This document shows positions 14,226 through 20,403 of a stretch of 20,403 bases of DNA, one piece after another. The position numbers and the translations under genes were made by a program. Each line of letters starts with the position of its first letter. Within the stretch, counting starts at the first letter, position 1. The notes under the pieces are model-generated. The model made no database searches and had not been told where the DNA came from. It worked only from the letters and a program-made list of their open reading frames with translations. This stretch comes from an uncultured Gemmatimonadota bacterium (GTDB lineage Bacteria > Gemmatimonadota > Gemmatimonadetes > Longimicrobiales > Gaopeijiaceae): NCBI GenBank assembly GCA_938030915.1, contig CALHIO010000274.1:1-20403 (forward strand). Direction: 5' to 3'.

Positions 14226-15404
14226 CTACTCGTAGAGCAGATCCGGTTCCACGTGCGCGCTGAAACGGGTCAGTTCGGCGTCGACGCCCTCCAGAATCTC
14301 GTCCGGCCCGGCTCCGGCATCGATCCCGATCCGGAGGCTGTCGTCCCCCCAGAGAATGTCGATCGGCATCAGCGTCTCCTCGTATTCGTACGGGGGCGGA
14401 CGCCACGGGAATGGATCCGGCCCCACCGCGCGACATGCCGCGAGGAGTGACACTGCGGCCCGAACCGAACGAAGCTGACTTCGATCGGTGACGTGCAGCT
14501 GACCACCGCCACACACCTTCCCCTGATGCTTCTGGAACGTCGGTTCGAAGTGACACGGACGAAGCTCCAGACCGTCGCCCAGCCCGCGTCCGACGTGCAC
14601 GTTCAGCGCGTGGGGATCGAGCCACGGTGCACCGAACAACTCGAACGGTCGGGTCGTTCCGCGGCCCTCCGAGAGCAGCGTGCCCTCGAAGAGCACCATG
14701 CCCGGGTAGACGTCGCATGAGGTCGGCGTGGGCAGATTCGGACTCGGCATGACCCAGGGGAGTCCCGTGTCGTCCCACGACATCCAGCGTCGCCAGCCCA
14801 TGCACGGTACGACCGTGAGATCGACGTCGATCCCACGAACCCGGACCAGCCACCGCGCCAGCTCCCCCGCCGTCAGGCCGTGTCTCAACGGAATCGGATG
14901 CAGTCCGACGAAGGACACGTACTCCTCGCGAAGCACCGGTCCTTCACGGACGAGTCCACCGATCGGGTTCGGACGATCGAGTACCACGAAGCGGACCCCG
15001 GCCTCCGCACACGCCTCCATGGCGAGGGCCATCGTCCAGACGAACGTGTAGACGCGAACCCCGACGTCCTGCAGATCGAACAGGACCGCGTCGAGACCGT
15101 CGAGCATCTCCGGCGTCGGCTTCCGCACCTCGCTGTAGAGCGAATGCACGCGAAGTCCCGTGACGGGATCGGTGTAGTGATCGGACTCGATCATGTTGTC
15201 CTGCTTCTCACCCCGTGCCCCATGCTGCGGCCCGAAGAGGACCTCGAGTTGTAGCCCGGAGTCGAGCAGCACGTCCGCGGAGAATCCCAGCTCTGACGTG
15301 ACGGATGCCGGATGGAGAATCAAGCCGAGCCGCTCCCCACGCAGATCGGGACCGTTCCCCGACACGAGTACGTCCAGACCGGACATCACACGCGCCCGAT
15401 TCAT
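14226..15404 (-). CDS. NamZ/DUF1343-like protein (exo-N-acetylmuramidase family, GH171)
   Basis: Characterised members of this family remove terminal MurNAc from peptidoglycan fragments. The 392-residue length is typical. Recognisable blocks are VLFGPQHGARGEKQDNM (55-71), DLQDVGVRVYT (110-120), DRPNPIGG (143-150) and PSPNLPTPTSCDVYPG with EGTLLSEGRGTTRPFE beyond residue 215. The conserved PEHG motif of many members reads PQHG here, so the usual acidic residue is Gln61, although a QDNM segment follows. No signal peptide or lipobox is seen from either ATG 15404 or the internal Met7, which points to a cytoplasmic site, perhaps in muropeptide recycling. It is the last gene of a four-gene minus-strand run, 46 bases after the Asp-box protein gene. 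The family call is firm; activity with PQHG is uncertain. Confidence 0.9.
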   Translation of the reverse strand: MNRARVMSGLDVLVSGNGPDLRGERLGLILHPASVTSELGFSADVLLDSGLQLEVLFGPQHGARGEKQDNMIESDHYTDPVTGLRVHSLYSEVRKPTPEMLDGLDAVLFDLQDVGVRVYTFVWTMALAMEACAEAGVRFVVLDRPNPIGGLVREGPVLREEYVSFVGLHPIPLRHGLTAGELARWLVRVRGIDVDLTVVPCMGWRRWMSWDDTGLPWVMPSPNLPTPTSCDVYPGMVLFEGTLLSEGRGTTRPFELFGAPWLDPHALNVHVGRGLGDGLELRPCHFEPTFQKHQGKVCGGGQLHVTDRSQLRSVRAAVSLLAACRAVGPDPFPWRPPPYEYEETLMPIDILWGDDSLRIGIDAGAGPDEILEGVDAELTRFSAHVEPDLLYE

Positions 15405-15450
15405 CGGGCGCCCCCTGCACCGTACTCTCTCATCGTGATCACCCGAGCGA

Positions 15451-18135
15451 TCAGCGTCGTCCGACGTCGAACGTGGTGGAATGCTCGACAGAGCCCACCT
15501 GAAGCACGGCCGTGTAGGTGCCAGCGGGGACGTAGTTGCGCCGTCCGAACGCAGCCTGGTTCAGCGGCAGGTCCTCCGCATCACGCTGAAGCACCCATTC
15601 CACCTGGTGCAGGCCACGGTGGCCTCCAACTGGCAGACGAGAGTACACGTCCCCGTCCGCATCCCGGATCTCGATCACACCTTCCGACGCGTCGCCCAGC
15701 CAGACATGCATCCACGCACTCTGGTGCTGCGCGCCGAAGCGCCGGCCAGCCGGTGGGAGCAGGCCGTCCTCCGCATCGAAGAGATGTGAACCGGACGCCG
15801 TGATCGCCGGTGTCAGCTGCTGCAGCTGACGCACGTCGAAGGCCAGCATGCCCTGACCGTGGGTCGCCGCGACCATCAGGTCTTCGCGCGGATGGATAAC
15901 GAGGTCGTGCACGAAGGTGCTCGGCATCCCATTGGCCAGAACGTCCCACGTCTGACCCCGGTCCAGCGACACGTAGACCGCGACGTCCGTCCCCAGATAG
16001 AGGAGATTCTCGTTTCGCGGATCCTCCCGGATGATATTCACCGGCCCGGTCGGCACGTTCGCTGCGAGGCTCTCCCACGTCTGACCGTAATCCGTGGAGC
16101 GCCACACGTACGGGGCGAAATCATCGCTGCGCCGTCCGTTTTGTGTCACATAGACCGTGGACTCGTCGTACTCCGACGCAACGACCTCGGAGGTAAAGCG
16201 CCCAGGGTGCAGCCCCTCCGTGATCTCGGTCCACCCGTCGTTCGGACCCTGCATCACCCAGACGTGCCCATCGTCGGTGCCAGCGTACAGAAGGCCCTGC
16301 CGAATCGGTGACTCGGAGAGCGCCGTGATCGTCTGGAACTGAATGTCCCCGAGACGATCCGGATCATTCGCGCTGAGGTCGGGCGAGATGCGCATCCACG
16401 AGTCGCCACGATCGGTGGACCGGAAGACGTAGTTCATGCCGTGATAGATCACGTCCCCGTTGTGCGGTGAGAGGATGAAGTGCGCGAGCCACTGCCCTCG
16501 AAGTGGATCCGCCCCTTCCTCGACCTGAGGCATGATCGGCGTCGACTCACCGGTCTCGACGTCCGTGCGTGAGATCGAGCCGTAGAAGCCGGCCGAATAC
16601 ACGATATCCGTGTCGATCGGATCGATCGCGTGATGACTCCCTTCTCCACCCGGTGCATTCTGCCATGCCACCGCCGGGATCGCGTGACGGCCCTGACTCA
16701 GATCGACCTCTGCGGAGAACGAGCCGTGGTCCTGGACCGACCCGTAGACCCGGAACGGGTCACCCAGGTCGTAGTTCACGTTGAAGAACGTCACGACCGG
16801 TATCTCGACAAAGAAACGCCAGTTGTCGCCGCCGTCGTAGGAGACGTAGGCGCCACCGTCATTGTTGTTGACGAGGTATTCCGAGTTGTTCGGGTCGATC
16901 CACAGGCCATGGTGATCCACATGAGTGCCGGTAATACGCTCGAACGTGCGTCCGCCGTCCTCGGATACGTGAAGCTGCACGCCCATGACGTAGATCTTGT
17001 TCTCGTCGTTGGGGTCGACCCGCATCTGACCGAAGACCCAACCGTAGGTGCCCCCCAAACTCTCCATGTACGCGTTGTGCTCGCTCGTGCGCTCCCAACT
17101 CTCCCCCCCATTACTCGAGCGGAAGACCGTCGCCCCGCGGATGATTCCACCTCTCGGCCGACCGTACGCATCGGTCGCACCTTCGGGCGCCTCACGCGCG
17201 ATCTCGTAGTTGTCCAGAAACGCGTACACGACATCCGGATTCGACCGCGCGATATCGAGACCGATCCGACCGCGATATCGAGCGTCGACGAGACCATCAT
17301 TGATCTGCCGCCACGTCGAGCCTGCGTCCGTGCTCTTCCAGATTCCGGACCCGGTGAAATAGTCGTCAGAGCCTGTGAACGCCGGCTCGTTCCGTGGATC
17401 GTTGAACTTGGCCCGCCGCCGCTGCCACGTTGCAGCGAAGAGGGTGTTGGGGTCCTCCGGGTGGATGACGAGGTCGATCGCCCCGGTCATGTCGTCGACG
17501 AAGAGGACGTTCTCCCACGTCTGACCACCGTCGCGCGTGCGGTAGACACCTCGGTCCGGATTGTCACGGTATTCGTGCCCGCTCGCGGCAACCCACACGG
17601 TGTTGGGATCCGTCGGGTGCACGACGACTCGCCCGATCGTCTGCGTCTCTGCAAGCCCCATGTGCGTCCACGACGCACCCGCATCCGTGGACTTGTAGAT
17701 TCCCGCGCCCGCGTGAGACGAGCGGAAGATGTTCGCCTCGCCCGTACCCACCCAGACCTGGTCGTGGTCGGAGGGGGCGATGGCGATGTCGCCGATCGAG
17801 GCAGTGACCTGGTCGGTGAATACCGGTGACCACGTCACGCCCTCATTCTCGGTCTTCCACACGCCACCTCCCGCCGCGCCGACGTACATCGTGTACGTCT
17901 CTCCTCGCGGCTCAGCGACCGCGATGTCCGTGACGCGACCGCTGATGTTGGTCGGTCCGAGACGCTGCCACGGCAGCCCACGGAACGGGGACGAAGCAAC
18001 GAGCGCCTCGTGTCGCTCGAAGTCCGCGAGCCGCTCGGTAGCGGACATGCGATCCTGGGCCGATGCGGGGACCGCGCACAGGATCGCGACGAGCGAGAGA
18101 ACGGTGGAACGGCGCGTCTGAAGCGAGCGAGACAT
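15451..18135 (-). CDS. Large secreted Asp-box (BNR/sortilin-like) beta-propeller protein
   Basis: This 894-residue exported protein has a clear signal peptide (STVLSLVAILCAVPASA, cleavage after about Ala26). The mature part carries many Asp-box repeats of the SxDxGxTW type: STDAGASW, TRDGGQTW, STDAGSTW, SSNGGESW, SEDGGRTF, SYDGGDNW, STDRGDSW, STDYGQTW and SLDRGQTW. They alternate with GRVVVHPTDPNTVWVA-like blades, as in sortilin/VPS10-like and xyloglucanase-like propellers. Two propellers are likely. The last 110 residues form a separate beta-rich module (IEIRDADGDVYSRLP, VPAGTYTAVLQVG) resembling a FlgD-like or Ig-like cap. No lipobox is seen. It is often annotated as a glycosyl hydrolase, but no catalytic residues can be assigned, and binding or scaffolding is equally possible. 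It sits between secreted carboxypeptidase-regulatory-like proteins and the NamZ-like gene in one minus-strand run. Confidence 0.9.
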   Translation of the reverse strand: MSRSLQTRRSTVLSLVAILCAVPASAQDRMSATERLADFERHEALVASSPFRGLPWQRLGPTNISGRVTDIAVAEPRGETYTMYVGAAGGGVWKTENEGVTWSPVFTDQVTASIGDIAIAPSDHDQVWVGTGEANIFRSSHAGAGIYKSTDAGASWTHMGLAETQTIGRVVVHPTDPNTVWVAASGHEYRDNPDRGVYRTRDGGQTWENVLFVDDMTGAIDLVIHPEDPNTLFAATWQRRRAKFNDPRNEPAFTGSDDYFTGSGIWKSTDAGSTWRQINDGLVDARYRGRIGLDIARSNPDVVYAFLDNYEIAREAPEGATDAYGRPRGGIIRGATVFRSSNGGESWERTSEHNAYMESLGGTYGWVFGQMRVDPNDENKIYVMGVQLHVSEDGGRTFERITGTHVDHHGLWIDPNNSEYLVNNNDGGAYVSYDGGDNWRFFVEIPVVTFFNVNYDLGDPFRVYGSVQDHGSFSAEVDLSQGRHAIPAVAWQNAPGGEGSHHAIDPIDTDIVYSAGFYGSISRTDVETGESTPIMPQVEEGADPLRGQWLAHFILSPHNGDVIYHGMNYVFRSTDRGDSWMRISPDLSANDPDRLGDIQFQTITALSESPIRQGLLYAGTDDGHVWVMQGPNDGWTEITEGLHPGRFTSEVVASEYDESTVYVTQNGRRSDDFAPYVWRSTDYGQTWESLAANVPTGPVNIIREDPRNENLLYLGTDVAVYVSLDRGQTWDVLANGMPSTFVHDLVIHPREDLMVAATHGQGMLAFDVRQLQQLTPAITASGSHLFDAEDGLLPPAGRRFGAQHQSAWMHVWLGDASEGVIEIRDADGDVYSRLPVGGHRGLHQVEWVLQRDAEDLPLNQAAFGRRNYVPAGTYTAVLQVGSVEHSTTFDVGRR

Positions 18136-18158
18136 GGGAGCACGAGCGGCTGAAGGAA

Positions 18159-18180
18159 CACCCGCACCGACCGGCGGGTG
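18159..18180 (-). other. Perfect 7-bp inverted repeat in the leader between secreted-protein genes
   Basis: CACCCGC and GCGGGTG flank an 8-base loop in the 94-base gap between the carboxypeptidase-regulatory-like gene and the Asp-box protein gene. The minus-strand sequence after the stem reads TTCCTTC, not a clean T-run. It could be an attenuator or an RNA-stabilising hairpin; a functional terminator is less likely. Confidence 0.3.
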
Positions 18181-18229
18181 GGGAGCAGCCGAAGCTACGA
18201 GGCGGCCGAACGGACCCGCCAGATGGAGA

Positions 18230-19936
18230 TCAGCGACCGCGGATCCTGAGCACGGTCATCTGGCCCGTCTGGCCGCCCGGGACCGAGATCTCCACCTCGT
18301 CGCTACGATCGGTGTCCAGGCTTGCCTGCACCGTAAGTCGCCGCCCGGCCGGGACGCCGCAGAACTTGAAAAAGCCCGTGGCGTTGGACGTAGTCGAGAA
18401 GCCGTCCGTGCTCTCGGTGATGTCGCGGATACGTTCGATGTTTCCGCCACCCGCGGCGGCATACCCCGCCCATGCGATCTGGACGAGCGCGTTCGGCACG
18501 GGGCGATCCCTGCGGTCCAACACCGACCCGGCGAGCAGGACGCTTCCCTGTTCCCGCTCCTCACCCTCGCACGCCTCGAAGAGTACATCTCCAATCGAGG
18601 GCGTGAAGAACTCGAGGAAGGCCATCTCCCCCCGGATGACGTCGCGTTCGACCGGGTTGGGGATGTACCCCATGTCCTCGAGTTGCGCGTCCACGAAACG
18701 GACCTGATACCGGCCCGCGGCCAGTCCGGTGATGCTGTACTCGCCCTCGCCGTTGGAGTACACCTCCTGATTGGAGCCGACCACGCCGACGCGAACACCC
18801 CGCTTGGGGATGCCGAGACTGTCTCGGACCACGCCCTCGATGCCACCGGTTTCGGCGCGCTGACCGAGGCTCCGCCCTCCCGCCTCACGGACCTCGAGTA
18901 CCAGGCCACCCGTCTGATGGTACTGCGCGATGTAGTTCCGCACGCGCCGGTCGAACCCCGTCTGGTTCTCCATGATCGGCATGCGGATCCACCACTCGGG
19001 GACGATCCACGTGCCGTTCGGCATTCTCTCGAAGTCGACGCGGCCACCGACCATCTCGGAGGTCATCTCCTCATCGAGGAAGGTGTACTGGTACTCCAGC
19101 CACTGCAGCTCTGCGGTCTCGGGGTTGAGCCACATCGTGCCCTGGATGTCCGGCACGCTCTTCTCGTCACCCGTGGGCTCGAAGCCGAGACCCACCAGAC
19201 CTTCCTCGTTCCTCGACTGCGCCAGTTTGAAGCAGTGCGTGTCGAGGAACGCATCCGAGAGAAGGACGGATGCATCGGGGGCGTAGTACAGGAAATCTCG
19301 ACCGTCACGCTGAACGAAGCCGTTCTCCACCAGGTCCTCGGCGGGGCGGCTTTCGAACGGTGTCGTCATGTACCCTTCCTGGCGGCTCTGCTCCTCCGAC
19401 ATGATGGTCCCGCTCTGGCGGTCGAGCTGCCGGTCGTAGCTCATCAGCTCGTACCGATACGCACCGACCTGATCGGTGATCGAGGCGGCGGACAACGCCT
19501 TGCGCGCCTCTTCCCACACACCGGCTACCAGGAGCCCTTCCCCGCCGGGGCGTACCTGACACCGCCCGGCGTCGGCCTCGACCTCGATCCCTTCCAGGAG
19601 GATCGCACTGGATTCGAGCATCAGATCCCGTGCAATCGAGGATCCCGCCACGATCTCGAAGGCATCCGTCTGGGCCGTAGCCTTTCCGATCATCTCGGCC
19701 CGCACCGTATAGGTGCCGAGTGGAACGTCGAGGAAGAGGGCTCGCCCGCGCTCGTCCGTCAGGGTGTTCGTCACCATCACGCCCGCGGGGTTCATGAGCG
19801 AGGCGACCGCACCCACCATGGGGCGCCCACCGTCGTCACCGATCACGCGGACGAGGACGGTCTGAGCGGAAGCTGCGGCAGGCGCGAGCAAGAAAGCCAC
19901 CGCCAGGGCGGAACAGAGACGGGAAGAACGCATCAT
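18230..19936 (-). CDS. Secreted multi-domain protein with carboxypeptidase-regulatory-like domains
   Basis: The 568-residue protein has a signal peptide (ALAVAFLLAPAAASA, cleavage after about residue 24). A beta-sandwich domain of the carboxypeptidase-regulatory type follows (about 26-108: PMVGAVASLMNPAG, TLTDERGRALFLDVPLGTYTV). A central region of about 120-350 (IEVEADAGRCQVRPGGEGL onward) is of unknown fold, with cysteines 126 and 235. Two more sandwich domains follow at about 364-415 (GIEGVVRDSLG, GEYSITGLAAGRYQVRF) and 465-568, ending in GFFKFCGVPAGRRLTVQAS. Cys456 (VLFEAC) and Cys526 are both kept in the neighbouring paralogue. ATG 19936 starts the signal peptide; upstream codons are unrelated. 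There is no TonB plug or barrel, so it is a periplasmic or surface protein of unknown ligand. It follows its paralogue by 34 bases, probably in one operon. Confidence 0.88.
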   Translation of the reverse strand: MMRSSRLCSALAVAFLLAPAAASAQTVLVRVIGDDGGRPMVGAVASLMNPAGVMVTNTLTDERGRALFLDVPLGTYTVRAEMIGKATAQTDAFEIVAGSSIARDLMLESSAILLEGIEVEADAGRCQVRPGGEGLLVAGVWEEARKALSAASITDQVGAYRYELMSYDRQLDRQSGTIMSEEQSRQEGYMTTPFESRPAEDLVENGFVQRDGRDFLYYAPDASVLLSDAFLDTHCFKLAQSRNEEGLVGLGFEPTGDEKSVPDIQGTMWLNPETAELQWLEYQYTFLDEEMTSEMVGGRVDFERMPNGTWIVPEWWIRMPIMENQTGFDRRVRNYIAQYHQTGGLVLEVREAGGRSLGQRAETGGIEGVVRDSLGIPKRGVRVGVVGSNQEVYSNGEGEYSITGLAAGRYQVRFVDAQLEDMGYIPNPVERDVIRGEMAFLEFFTPSIGDVLFEACEGEEREQGSVLLAGSVLDRRDRPVPNALVQIAWAGYAAAGGGNIERIRDITESTDGFSTTSNATGFFKFCGVPAGRRLTVQASLDTDRSDEVEISVPGGQTGQMTVLRIRGR

Positions 19937-19970
19937 GACGTTACTGCGGGCGAGGCGAGGGACATCTGTG

Positions 19971-20402
19971 TTACGGGACACGTTCGGCGCCGGTTCCGCT
20001 GAACAGCTCAATGACGAGCATGCGACCCATTTCGTGCGCGGGGATTTCCAGGACCATCGGGTCCGAGGTGACATCGTCGAGACTGGCGTCGACGGTGAGT
20101 CGCGTATCGGGCGGGACACCACAGAACTTGAAGAAGCCGGTTCGAGTCGTCGTGATTTCCATCCACTGCCGATCCTGCAGAATCAGGCCCGACGGAAGTC
20201 GGAACTCGGTGTATTGGACCCGGACGGTCGCCAGGGGAACGCCCTCACCGTTTTGATCCGCGACGATCCCGGCGAGGCTCACCAGACCGGCGGCGACATC
20301 TTCATCGCGGCATACCTCGAATAGCACGTCTCCGACCGACGGCGTGACGTACTCGAGCCAGCTCATCTCGCCGGAGACGACATCCCGTTCGAGTGGACCG
20401 GG
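19971..20402 (-). CDS. Secreted carboxypeptidase-regulatory-like protein, C-terminal part (cut by window edge)
   Basis: The frame is open to the right-hand edge and ends with a stop at 19971, so only the last 143 residues are visible. They align along their length with the end of the downstream neighbour: ERDVVSGEM against ERDVIRGEM, YVTPSVGDVLFEVC against FFTPSIGDVLFEAC, and TRTGFFKFCGVPPDTRLTV against NATGFFKFCGVPAGRRLTV. This marks a tandem duplication. The Met at 20366 is internal to the shared domain and is not the true start. The visible part holds one complete carboxypeptidase-regulatory-like sandwich (GIVADQNGEGVPLATVRVQY). A full-length signal peptide is expected outside the window. 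The gene lies 34 bases upstream of its paralogue and is probably co-transcribed with it. Confidence 0.85.
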   Translation of the reverse strand, partial: PGPLERDVVSGEMSWLEYVTPSVGDVLFEVCRDEDVAAGLVSLAGIVADQNGEGVPLATVRVQYTEFRLPSGLILQDRQWMEITTTRTGFFKFCGVPPDTRLTVDASLDDVTSDPMVLEIPAHEMGRMLVIELFSGTGAERVP

Positions 20403-20403
20403 C

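Noticed and set aside
18134..20002. 622-residue plus-strand open frame opposite the carboxypeptidase-regulatory-like gene, and similar long antisense frames at 16630-17829 and 4770-5627.
   Set aside because: Long antisense frames are common in GC-rich coding DNA with strong third-position bias. The opposite strands carry signal peptides and intact domain motifs.

Overview
This is a GC-rich bacterial chromosome fragment with tightly packed genes on both strands, short intergenic gaps and many GTG starts. The gene mix fits an environmental, Gemmatimonadota-like bacterium: a flavin-dependent thymidylate synthase, large secreted Asp-box repeat proteins, secreted carboxypeptidase-regulatory-like proteins with a recurring FFKFCGVP motif, and a NamZ/DUF1343 protein. 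That placement is inferred from content only. No rRNA, tRNA, mobile element or CRISPR array was seen, and no gap exceeds 300 bases.

The main discovery is at 1479-2066 (minus). A 195-residue AhpD-like (carboxymuconolactone decarboxylase fold, peroxidase-related) gene is interrupted by one in-frame TGA. The TGA falls exactly where the family has the second cysteine of its redox CxxC motif (C-F-Y-[TGA]). The reading frame and family similarity continue unbroken for 113 more codons. A perfect 6-bp stem with a 6-nt loop starts 18 nt after the TGA, the layout expected of a bacterial SECIS element. The gene is best read as a selenoprotein with a CxxU redox centre. TGA also acts as an ordinary stop for many neighbours and ends this same gene. 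A strong hairpin lies just upstream of its start codon.

Layout. 2-394 (+) is the end of a succinate-semialdehyde-type aldehyde dehydrogenase. 403-2066 (-) holds thyX and the upstream selenoprotein gene. 2201-2407 (+) is a small Cys/His membrane protein with a near-ideal ribosome binding site. 2500-7789 is a glycan-related block: a membrane GT2 synthase and a GT8-like transferase (+), a full-length ABC exporter (-), and a second GT2 transferase (+). 7792-8523 (-) is an unrecognised protein. 8659-14194 (+) runs malonyl-CoA-synthetase-like enzyme, sodium:solute symporter (overlapping ATGA), a membrane protein with three winged-helix-like repeats, and two paralogous lipoproteins. 14226-20402 (-) appears to be one transcription unit of secreted or envelope genes: two tandem carboxypeptidase-regulatory-like proteins (the first cut by the window edge), a large Asp-box propeller protein and a NamZ-like protein.

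The glycosyltransferases and ABC exporter may build and export a surface glycan. The right-hand operon is probably concerned with the cell envelope or extracellular material. The selenocysteine machinery itself (selA, selB, selC, selD) is not in this window, so the selenoprotein call predicts that it exists elsewhere in the genome.
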